Assembly: GCA_030247885.1 (NCBI GenBank)
Contig: JAPDRO010000002.1
Location: forward strand, 186,001 to 250,000
DNA from: Taxawa tesnikishii (nom. ined.)
Taxonomy: Eukaryota; Ascomycota; Dothideomycetes; Dothideales
Length of the DNA stretch: 64,000 nucleotides
Direction: 5' to 3'
Made by a program: the position numbers and the translations under genes. Numbering within the stretch: the stretch's first letter is position 1; each line of letters starts with the position of its first letter. The notes below the pieces were generated by a model. It was not told the origin of the DNA, did no database searches, and saw only the letters and a list, made by a program, of their open reading frames with translations. This document shows, one piece after another, positions 34,692 through 45,021 of the stretch.

Positions 34692-37600
34692 ATGACGACC
34701 GTAGGACCAGCGTCAGCTTCCAACACGTCAGAGCCTGCTCGCTCAAGTCCACGACCTCCAAGACACCGCAGGCCGCGTGCAGAGAGACCGGCAAACGATA
34801 CACAGTCAGATGGCACACCACAGCAGGAAGGCGGTGCATCGCGAAGAGGTGGAAGGGGTTTTCGTGGTGGCCGCGGTGGCGGCAGAGGCGGGCACGCGCG
34901 CGATGCATTGCTGGCTCTCCGCCCTTCCTCATTAGCTCCGGTCTCGTCAACAGAACCATCCAGTGCAGAAGCGTCGGCGACAGAACAGGCAGCACCTCGC
35001 CGCCATCAACCGACAAGAGGAAGAGGTGGCCATAGACCGCAAGAGCAAAGGACAGTCAATGGCAGAGCATTCGGCGGCCAACTTACCCAGGAAGAGCCAG
35101 AATCTGCGCAAGGATTACAAGCTGCTGTACTCGACTTTGTACCAGGACAACAGCACGCCCATCATTCCCACTCCACTAACCAGACAAGGCCGCGTGGTCG
35201 CCGACCTTCCAAATCTTCTGCGCCGGATCTAGCGACCCGAATCCACGAGGACATTGACAACGGACATTACGAGTGTCTGATATGCTTCAGCGACGTGCAG
35301 CGGAACTCCAAAGTATGGTCATGTAAGACATGCTGGACTGTGTTTCACCTTGGTTGCATCAAGAAATGGTCTACGAACGAAGGATCTGCAGCAGCCCAGC
35401 AGCACAGTGCACAGAACGGCGAAATACCCCTCCCCGACAGTGGAGATGTCCCGGCTGTAATCTGCCCAAGGACGTGCTGCCAAAGACCTACACTTGTTGG
35501 TGCGGAAAAGAGCAGGACCCAAGGCCGTTGACAGGCATACCACCGCATTCTTGTGGAAACACCTGCGGTAAGGAGAGGGTCCGGAAATGCCCACACCCCT
35601 GCCAGCTCACGTGCCACGCCGGCCCCTGCCCTCCGTGTACGTACATGGGTCCAACTCAAAGCTGCTTCTGCGGCAAGCACGAAGCTACACGGAAGTGTGT
35701 CGATACCGACTACGACGCTGGTTGGAGCTGCGGAGAGCTTTGCGGAGACATCATGCCCTGCGGAGAGCACACATGCCAGCGGCCGTGTCACGAAGGCCTC
35801 TGTGGAGCGTGTGAAGTTCGAGTAGATGCTCGTTGTTACTGCGGTAAAGAGAGCAAGGCTATCATCTGCGCCGAGCGGGGTGAAGAGAAGTCCAGCGCCT
35901 TGAATCATAAATCTGAGGACGGTCAAGAGGTGGAAGAAGTGTGGACAGGAAGCTTTGAATGTGGAAATACCTGCGATAGACCTTTCGACTGCGGAATTCA
36001 CCATTGCGAGAAGGGTTGTCACCCACAACAAGCTGAGTCCGAGCACTGTCCCCGTTCGCCAGACATTGTCTCACACTGCCCTTGCGGCAAGACGAAGCTT
36101 TCCGACATTACTACCGCACCACGGTCGAAGTGCACTGACCCAATCCCCAACTGCAACAAGCCATGCGGCAAGACTTTGGACTGCGGTCATCCATGCGAGC
36201 AGTTGTGCCACTCCGGAGACTGCTTGCCATGTTTGAAGAAGGTCAAAATCTCATGCCGATGCGGGAGGAACATTTTTGATAGTATTTGCCATCAAGGAAC
36301 GATTGAGCCTCCACAGTGTATGCGCGTTTGCAGAGTTACACTCAACTGCGGTCGTCATGCTTGCGATGAGCACTGTTGCCCAGGCGAGCGCAAGGCCGCT
36401 GAGCGGCAAGCGGCAAAGAAGAAGCACCGACCAATCGACTCCGCTCCCCGGCCAGTTGACGATGGATTCGAGGCCGAACACATCTGCACCAGATCCTGTG
36501 GCCGCCCATTGAAGTGTGGCAACCATGTTTGCATGGAGCTCTGTCACAAGGGCCCTTGCGGTTCGTGTCGCGAAGCAATCTTCGACGAGATCTCGTGTCA
36601 ATGTGGCCGTACTGTCCTTCAGCCACCTTTGCCTTGTGGAACCCAACCACCTCCTTGCCGCTATCAGTGCGAGCGTCTAAAGGAGTGTGGCCATCCGCAG
36701 GTTCCACACAACTGCCATGGCGACAGCGAAGCTTGCCCGAAATGCCCCTTCCTGGTCGAAAAGCGCTGCATGTGCGGCAAGAAAACGCTGAAGAACCAGC
36801 CATGTTGGCTTCTAGACGCTAGCTGCGGTCAGCCTTGTGGCCATAAGTTGAAATGCGGTTCTCACACCTGCCGCAAGCCGTGCCACCGACCAGGAGAGTG
36901 CGAGGATGCCGGCGGACGCGCGTGTCAGCAGCCCTGCGGAAAGCCAAAGAAGGTCTGTGGCCACCCAGACGAGAACACATGTCACGCGCCATTTCCATGT
37001 AAAGAAGACAAGCCTTGTCCGTACAAGGTCTTCATTACCTGCGAGTGTCAGGTTCAAAAGCAGGAGATGAAATGTAACGCATCCAAAACCAGCGAAGGCA
37101 ACCTGAACAAGAGTCTTCCCTGCAACGAAGAGTGTGCTCGGCTGGAGCGCAATCGCAAGCTCGCTCTTGCCCTCAATATCGATCAAACAACCCACGTCGA
37201 AGGCGGTGACCACATTCCCTACTCCAAGGAAACCCTTTCTCTGTTCTCCGCTAACCCCCAGTGGGCGCAAACCCAAGAGCGTGAGTTCCGCGTGTTTGCA
37301 GCTGCAGACGACAAGAAGCGCTTCCGCTTCAAGCCCATGCCAGCTCAGCAGCGGGCTTTCTTGCACTCTCTGGCTGAGGACTTTGGTCTGGATTCTGAGA
37401 GCATGGATCCGGAGCCTCACCGCCACGTTGCGGTCTTCAAGACGCCAAGATTTGTGACAGCGCCTAGCAAGTCGCTAGCAGAATGTGTCCGCATCAGAAT
37501 TTCGCAGCGCGCCACGGCTGGCAAGGGTGTGGCAAGTGGAAATACATCGGATGGCGAATCATCGAAGAAGCCCGTGAAGGCAAATGATGTCGGTGAACCA

Positions 37601-38383
37601 TACAACAGCTTCGTCATAGGCAATCCCAGATTTGGTCTCACTGTCGAGGAGGTGCGCGCCGAGGTTCAGACGGCAGTGCCCAGCGCTGCTAGCCTTCAGC
37701 TCGACATTGAGTTCCTTCCGAGCGAGGAAGTGGTGCTCAAGGCGCTGAATCATTCTCTGAACCAACACGACTTAGAGCAAATGCTAAAGAACCTGGCTCC
37801 GGCAATGAAAAACGCCATTGCAGGCAAGGCTATCGGAAAGCTACAGCTCTGCCATACCGACAGCAGCCTTAACATTCTCAGACGGGAAACTGAAACCGGC
37901 ACGGCTGACGGATGGAGCAAGGTCGCAGCCAAGGGTGCAGCGCCCAGAAGGCCTGTCCCACAGGCTACCGCAGCTAGCGGCGGAAACCGATGGGCCGCCC
38001 TGAGTGGAAGCAAAGTCACCTTCTCGACTAAGAAGAAGGAGAAGGTTCCCAAGAAGCCCGTCATGGATGTGGTAGACGATTGGGAAGCGGAGATGGCTGC
38101 CGAGGAAGCCAGGGAGTCTGGTGCTAGAGATAGTCAAGCGGAGGCGGAGGCAGATGCAAGCAGCGCCGCTCATACGGAGGATGAGACGTCTAGGAGGGGA
38201 TCTCTGGAGGAGAATCAAGAGGTCGCCGGTGAGGCGAGTGCACAAGGTGCTGTAGCTGCCGCTACTGGCGCTGTCGAGCCTCCTAAGGCTGGCGCAGAGG
38301 CGGAGGTTGGAAGTCAGGAGGCCATTGCTGCCCAGGCTGAGCAGGAGGATGGTCATCAGGTTGAGACCGAGCAGATTGCTTAG
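34692..38383 (+). CDS. FAP1: NF-X1-type zinc-finger protein (FAP1 homologue)
   Basis: About 1,230 residues from ATG 34692 (MTTVGPASASN) to TAG 38381-38383. An RGG-like N-terminus (RRGGRGFRGGRGGGRGG) precedes a RING/PHD-like finger (about 192-255: YECLICFSDVQ, CKTCWTVFHLGCIKKW, WRCPGC). Then comes a long array of Cys-rich NF-X1 repeats of the form CG..C...CHxGxCxxC (about 275-780), an R3H nucleic-acid-binding domain (about 865-935) and an acidic/Ala-rich tail. This is the full domain order of NFX1 and yeast Fap1, which is linked to the FKBP12/TOR pathway and has ubiquitin-ligase-like fingers. One base is missing in a C-run at 35427-35430 or 35432-35435, inside the RING finger; restoring it joins the two halves exactly. 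Confidence 0.93.
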
Positions 38384-38931
38384 GCGGCATGGATTATCTT
38401 GTATGGGGCAGGCATCGGACTGCTACTCTAAACGCTGGCGTTGCTCTTGAAGCTGAGCCTCCGCTGACCCTGTGCATGACAGTGAGTGTTCATCAGTAGC
38501 ATGTAATAGCTAGCTAGAGAGTACAATGAGCAACTCAGGTTCCTAGAACTCACCTTCTCTTCCTGTTGTGCTGTTTTCCATTACCTCCCGAGTCTGCTTC
38601 TCAATCAAACGATCAACGTTTCACGTATCTCTAACAACAATACAGGATGGTTAAACATAATCGATCCGTTCAGGGGCTACGGAGAAACTAAAAGTCTGAG
38701 CCGAACTGCGGGGGTACTCTCGCAGCCTTGCAACCGTCTAAGCAGTCTGTTACGCGGGAGTCAACTCCGTCTAAGCAGTCTGTTACGCGGGAGTGGACTC
38801 CGAAAATTGCAAAGGGAGAGCGTCATCCTCCCGCATGACTGCACGCTCGAAAACCAGTTCGCCACGCATGTCGTTGTCTTTGTCGCCCTCGAACAGTCGG
38901 AGTACTGTTCGTTGCTGTGCATACCACTGCC
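38384..38931. other. Intergenic region with a tandem repeat
   Basis: 3' flank of the NF-X1-type gene and promoter of the Zn2Cys6 gene. It holds the 33-bp tandem repeat listed separately. Confidence 0.6.
38734..38799. repeat. 33-bp tandem repeat, two copies
   Basis: Two adjacent copies of a 33-bp unit beginning CCGTCTAAGCAGTCTGTTAC, differing at two positions. They end 133 bp before the start codon of the Zn2Cys6 gene, in its promoter or leader. Confidence 0.9.
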
Positions 38932-41289
38932 ATGTCTTTTCGTCCAATCATGTCAAAAGGCGACCTGGAAGACGGAGCCTCGCCCGACACCTCCCCGTCG
39001 GAGACAACCCCGGCACCGCGAACAAAACGTCAGCAGACGAGTATTGCATGCGACCCATGCCGAAGACGGAAGTCCAAGGTTTGTCGATCTTGTTCTACAC
39101 AATTCTGACGTACAACAACATCCCCTGATAGCCAGAGTTTCGCCCTGGCAAAACCGCCATTGACCACATATGCATGCTATGATAGCTGATATATACGATG
39201 GCAGTGTGATTCGGCGCGGCCGGCATGTGCGCAATGCACCGGACGGGGAGAGGTTAAATCATGTGTGTACGACCCGGAGCGGTCAACACAACGAGTATCG
39301 AAGCGCAAATACGACGACTTGGAGAGGGAGAAGAATGACCTACAGGACTCCAAAAATCTCTTGGAATTGATCGTACAGAGAGATGAGAAGGACGCACTCG
39401 CCATCTTCCGACAGATACGCTCTGGAATTAGTCCCTCGGCAATCCTGTCCCTGCTCAGAATGGGAGATCCTACCATGGAGTCCCAGCTCACTTCAAAGAA
39501 ACCGGCTCTGCCACCTCTCTGGTCTTTGGGGATCAACATATCCATCCTGCACTCCAGTGTCTATCCTTCACTAGAGCCCCTGCCTTTACGGACAGACTCT
39601 TTAGACGCAGTCGGATTGTCTTCGTCCATGTCTGATCTTAACCTTGGAGCTTCTCCGAGAACAGACTCAATGTCCGGTTCGAGTCCGCTTGTTGATGAAC
39701 ACGATTTGTATGACTGCCGCTTGTGCGACGTCGATGCCAGCTACTGGACTAGGGTCAAAGTGAGCAACAGAGCCGTGGCCAACTTGATCTCCGTCTACCT
39801 TTCTTGGTGCCATCCTACCACAAGACTTTTCGACCAGAACCTCTTCCTCGAGGATCTTGTTGCCTACAGACACGATTTTTGCTCGTCGGTGCTCGTTAAT
39901 GCATTGCTAGCTCATGCCTGCGTAGGTCTCACTCCGACAGCCATCTCAGAGATGCTTAACTGACTATGCCTGAGCGCTTGTACATCGGTCTTGACCCCGA
40001 AGCCTCAGAGCTTGGTTTCGAGTTTTACAGAGAAGCTGTTCGTCTCTGGGATGCCCGGTCTAGGAGGCACGATATCACATCCGTGCCCGCAGCTACGATA
40101 CTCAGCTTCGTCGCCAGCTCCTTTTTGACACTACGCTTGCGTTCAGCTACCTGGCCCAAGCTGTGCACGTTGCTAAGGGCCTGTCTTTGTTCCGAGGACA
40201 GGACCTGGAGATGGTGTCTGGGGTGCCTATGCCCGTGGATGGTAAAGGGATCGACGGGAGGTTATTGAGAGCACGCGCGGCTATTGCCTGGGGGATATTC
40301 AACTGGCAGACGTAAGATATCTCTCCTGCTTAGTGCGTGCAAAGCTTCCTGTTAATTTCTTCAGCACCCATGGATTCTTCATGCACCATGGGCCGATGAT
40401 AATCACACCACCCATGCACGAGATTGAGAGCAATCGAGCGGAAGACGGCAAACACTGGACATCGTGGCCGCTGAAACGAAAATCTTTGTGCGGTTACCAG
40501 AGCTTGACAGACCGGGTCTCTAACGCATTTTACTCGATCCAAAACAGGTATTTGACCCTTCGACACAGTATCGAATGTGCAAACGGGCACGAGAGGTCTT
40601 TCGAGAAAGCCAAGTCGATTTACGAACAGCTTCTTGAATGGGCAGACAATCTCCCTGCAAGGCTGAACTCGGTCCGAGAAGACTTGCCTCATGTCTTGGT
40701 ATTACAGTAAGAACTTTTCGCAGAATACTCGTTCCTCTATACTAAACTCTGACCAGCCTTCTATTTCATTCGTTCGTCATCGAACTATTCCGCCCTCTAG
40801 TGAAGGCAGGTCCGCATCGGCCTCCAGAGATGGAAGACCCAGTAGTCCTCGAAGAGGAGGATTTGCCCCAGAAGGTCACCGACGCATCCATACAGCAGTT
40901 GAAACGTTTGGTACTTGCATATCAAACGAACTTTCCTCTGCCTCCGGTCGCACCCGTCGTCGGACCCGTCCACGTCCTTGCCTGCCATCTCCTTCGGGAG
41001 CTCAACAACGACGAAGCACGCTTTTACTTTGCAGTATGCGTCACGTTTCTGAGAGCATGTAGCAAGGTCTCTCCATTCGGCGGATACATCACAGACGGCC
41101 TCATTGCCAGTGCAAAAGACGCATTTCGCACGACAATCTGCCGTGCAATCGGCGCTGGCCGAGCTCGAACACCGTTTGGACGGAGCAATCCAAAGAGGAC
41201 CGGCTCATGCGGATGCTGATATTCCGAACGATCTGAACCCTGCGTTCGCGGACCTTCAAAACGCGAGTATCTGTGGACTCGCGATATGA
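38932..41289 (+). CDS. Zn2Cys6 transcription factor with fungal-specific TF domain
   Basis: Exons 38932-39078, 39205-40311, 40365-40706 and 40757-41289 (introns 126, 53 and 50 bp, GT-AG); about 710 residues. The binuclear cluster CDPCRRRKSK/CDSARPACAQC is split by the first intron and followed by a basic linker and short coiled coil (KYDDLEREKNDLQDSKNLLELI). The middle region (SVYLSWCHPTTRLFDQNLFLEDL, LVNALLAHACV, later LLEWADNLP, VIELFRPLV) is the fungal-specific TF domain, most like the NirA/nit-4-type group. The frame needs four single bases: near 39955-39965, in the T-run 40122-40126, and two near 41112-41124. This is the highest density in the window. Exon arithmetic agrees exactly with that number. 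A decaying gene remains possible. Confidence 0.75.
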
Positions 41290-41922
41290 AGTCGTTCAGC
41301 ATCAGATGATGTAGGGAATTATGCGTAAACTCCCGTTGCGGGAGTGGTTCTGCGCATGTTTTGCTAGCCACGATGCTGTCTCGACAGTACGGAGCGCCCC
41401 AAGAAGCAGCACTCTGCGGGGCGCGACACGGATCGTAAACCGGGCGAAGCAAGGCAACAGTAAAGGGCAAGCAAGGCGGAACTGCAGCCTGTTGAATGGT
41501 TCCTCACGGGGTGCCTCTGCTTTCGAGCGGGCACGGATCGAAGCAGTGGCAGAAGCTGAGGATACGCAGGCGCACCGGCGCAACTCGTGTAGCAGGTAGC
41601 TTGAAAAGGTCACATAAGCTCAAACGCTCTGGAAGGGATTCAAGACATAACCTACCCCGTCGAACAGAGTACACAAGCAGTGTTAAATTGTTGGCAATCA
41701 CATGTCGGTTGACTAGACCCTGTAAATACTAAAATCTTGGCATTGCCAATGACGTAGGGTTCTGGCCGTCTGAAGTTGGGCGACGTTGCTGTCTGAACAG
41801 ACGTACCAACAACAATCCATAGTTTGCTCGCCTACTACTCATCATCTGTCATTAAACCCCTAAACTCGGCGCCTGTATTCCTAGAGCTTTCAAGTCTCAT
41901 CCCCCTAGGCACCACTTCCAAC
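41290..41922. other. No supported gene
   Basis: Intergenic region between the Zn2Cys6 gene and the J-domain gene; nothing convincing on either strand. Confidence 0.6.
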
Positions 41923-43033
41923 ATGTCGGGTGAGCTATACAACCCCGCTCGAAGGGCGATCAAAGCTAACACAAGGCAACAGCACCACCGGTCGATTACT
42001 GTAAGAACCACTGTCACACGAACAGGTTGAGGATACAGAAAGAACCTCTAACCAATCACAGACGCTACACTCGAGGTCGACTCCAAGGCAACACAGCAGC
42101 AGATTCGAGATGCGTACAAAAAGTCCGTTCTCTCACCTCTGTTTCCCCTTCCACTGGACAGCGACGCGGATTCCGTTCAACACTGGGGCAATAGACTGAC
42201 AAACACGCGTGCAGGCAGGCGTTGAAGCATCACCCCGATCGCGTACCAGCCGACTCTCCAGAACGCAGCACTCGGACGAAGAAGTTCCAGCAGATCAACG
42301 ACGCCTATTACACGCTCTCGGACCCCGCGAGGCGTCGCGACTACGACGCTGTACGGAGGTTCCACTTTGGTTCGGGAACAGGAGCCGGGACGGGAAGAGC
42401 CAGTGGCAGGACGTCTGGCTACGCGAGCGATGCGGACGAAGAGGTGCCACGGCCAGAGCCGGCAGCAGGATCAGGAGGGTTCGACTGGTCGAGCTTCCCC
42501 GGAGGCTTCCCGTGGTCAGCATTCGGGTTCGGGGGACAAGCGAAGAACGAGGCGGACGCAAACAAGTTCAGTGACGAGCAGTTTGGAAGCGTGTTTGAAG
42601 AGATGCTCAGGTAAGTGCATGCTTTTCCATTCAAGACCACTATCCGCACACTGTAACGTCTGGGGCAGTGTACCCATCGAGGAGCGCGATCCCCGGACCT
42701 ATCTTCATGAGATCGAAGCACTATGCATTGAGAAACGCCATGGTTCTTCCACTAACAACATGCAGGGAAGAGGGAATGGCTGAAGGTGACAATGCGCATC
42801 CGACTGGCAAATTCTGGTCCATGATTGGCGCCATCAGCGGCGGCGCAATGGGCTTCATCATTGCCAACGCACCGGGTGCTATCGCGGGTGCGGTCGCTGG
42901 CAACAGACTCGGCGCAGTAAGAGACAACAGAGGCAAGAGTGTATACGCCGTTTATCAGGAACTGGAACAACCGCAGAAGATGAAGTTGCTCAGCGAACTG
43001 GCCCAGAAGGTGTTCGCGCACGCCATCAGCTGA
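41923..43033 (+). CDS. J-domain (DnaJ/Hsp40-type) co-chaperone
   Basis: Exons 41923-41929, 41983-42000, 42062-42126, 42219-42610 and 42766-43033, giving 249 residues. The first two exons are only 7 and 18 nt (MSAPPVDY), chosen because they restore the canonical J-domain start PPVDYYATLEVDSKATQQQIRDAYKK. Helix II/III with HHPDRVPADS carries the essential HPD triad, followed by FQQINDAYYTLSDPARRRDYD. A Gly/Ser-rich linker leads to a C-terminal Gly/Ala-rich hydrophobic segment (MIGAISGGAMGFIIANAPGAIAGAVAG) that could be a glycine-zipper or membrane-associating helix. J proteins stimulate Hsp70 ATPase; the client and location are unknown. The intron at 42127-42218 has an atypical donor (GTTCTC). 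Confidence 0.85.
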
Positions 43034-43253
43034 GTTCGCGCGGGACAAGCTTTTTCGAGATTTGGATAGAAAATGTTCCGGCGTTGGAGGGGCACGGTTT
43101 ATGAAATACCCTAGGTAGCATGTTGAATATGGCTGTGGTGCCCCGTGTCTTGATTCGCACCTCTTGTCGCCACCGACAGTTGAACGGCTTGGTGAGATCT
43201 TTGAACTGGCCAAGGGAGGCCGAAACAGATCCCTCGGAGGAGGCCCAGAGTGT

Positions 43254-44565
43254 TCATCGTGACACGGTCTGCGTGTCCCGATCGAGGAGTTCGCGGGTTG
43301 CAATGATCTCGGCTTGGTCGTAGCCATCCCAGCCCTTTTCGCCTGCTGAGCTCCGTCGAATGATCTCTGCTAACTTGGAGGTTGAGAGCTCATTTAGGCG
43401 CTGGACTGATGAGAGGGTTGGTGGTGCCAAGTCGCCGCCTTGTGCATTCGACGATGCTGAGGCGGGTTTGGAGGTCTTGTTGAGGGTCTCAAGGAGCCGG
43501 CTAGTTGTCTGAGGCAAGGGGTTAGCAGTTTTCAAGCGCAAGTGAAACAAGCCCTCTCACCAACTTGAGCCCATAATAGCCCCTCAGGTAGTCGTCGCAG
43601 AGCTCGATACTGCGGCAGAACCTCCTCATGGCCTCGCTCAGTGTCTTGAGCTTGTCTCCATCACTCTCGGCTGCGTTGGCCGAGATGTATGTCGCTTCAC
43701 CCAGTCTTGCATGGATCTGTGTAAAGGGTCAGTTGCTGTGTCGTCTGAGCCATGTTAAAATAGCAAACGACCATTGCTCGCTCCAACTTCTCTGGGCTAG
43801 ACTAGACTAGCTTATGATGAAGTCATGTGGAAGGTGTCGTGGCCACGCCTGTCCCATTCCAAAATGTCCTTCTATAAGCGGAAGGAGCACCGGGCCCATC
43901 CTGACCCAGCTGCTGAACAATGTGCCGCGATTTCCGCAGCTACCATGCAAATGTGAGATGCGGATAAGAAGACTGAGACTCACATTCCACGCATTTGGCG
44001 TGATCAGCAGCACCTCCTCCAGGCAGAAGATCGCCTGGGAATACGCCCCTTGGCTGATGTACATATCCGCCAGCTCGCTCCAGGCCTCCGCATCGATGGG
44101 GCTCGCATCCAGCAGTTCCCTCAGCGCTCCGATCGCATCGCCAACCCTTCCCATGCTCCTCAGCAGCGCGACCCGCCGTTTGCGGATCGGCATGTTCGTA
44201 GGCGTTTCCTTCAGCACATCCTCGTAGCTCCGCAATACCTCCTCCAGCGCTTTGTCATCCCGGGCCGTGGCTTCACGATACAGTCCATTCAGCGCTTGGA
44301 CCCGCTCGTTGTTGGCACCGAAGCGGTCGGTAAGCTCTTCCAGACAGAGGTATGCCGATTCGTTGTCGCCAGTGCGCAGGCAGGCGAGCAGCAAGTTCTC
44401 GAGCGTGGTCCATTTCTCCGCACTTTCGGAGGAGAAAAGGAGCGAGAGTGGATATGGGAGCTTGGTCGGCGTCAGGGACCTGAAGATGCCGGGAGCTTGC
44501 TGTGAGATTCGTAGGACGGAGGCTGGAGATGTGTGGGTTGGCGGCGTGAGAAGGGTTGTCGACAT
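43254..44565 (-). CDS. EMC2: ER membrane protein complex subunit 2 (EMC2)
   Basis: Exons (minus) 43984-44565, 43561-43716 and 43254-43508; 330 residues. Introns are 52 bp and an unusually long 267 bp (43717-43983). The protein is a TPR solenoid: DNESAYLCLEELTDRFGANNERVQALNGLY, ALEEVLRSYEDVLKETPTNMPIRKRRVALLR, DAEAWSELADMYISQGAYSQAIFCLEEVLLITPNAW, then IHARLGEATYISA and LRGYYGLKLTTSRLL, matching EMC2/Oca3. EMC2 is the soluble cytosolic scaffold of the EMC insertase for tail-anchored and multi-pass membrane proteins. ATG 44565 (MSTTLLTPP) is preferred over an upstream in-frame ATG. It diverges from the AP-3 delta gene. The long intron could hide a small exon. Confidence 0.9.
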
Positions 44566-45021
44566 GGTTGTCGGTTGGATGCAGTTGTGGAACAAACAGC
44601 AGCAGTATCAGATTGAGGGTGAATAAACAGAGCACTTGGAGTTGGAGCAACTGGATGGTTAGTTCACTCTCCGCGTACGCACAAGCCGCCGGGGTTCTGC
44701 CGAGTCCGGGAAGTATGGTGGGGTGTCGGCCATTACATACACTCGCGGTCCAAGGTACATCGTCTACCAGCGCTGCAGACAACCATACCTCTGGTGTGCT
44801 CTTGGAGTTTCTAAAAGCCAAGCAGGAGCTTCCAACCCACTCTCACAACATCCCACTTCGGATAGATACAAGGCGACACGACACGACGTCAGAGACACCC
44901 GGTAGTTGAGCTGTCATGCCTGAGTTGTGTACTCCGAGCTGTGGAACAAGCACGATTACAGCAGCCTACCGCTAAACAGTACTTGGGGTCCTTGTTCCCT
45001 ACGATCAGACCTGATTACGCC
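44566..45021. promoter_or_regulatory. Shared divergent promoter region of EMC2 and AP-3 delta
   Basis: 456 bp between two divergent start codons. No RNA gene or repeat seen; assumed to hold both promoters. Confidence 0.5.
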
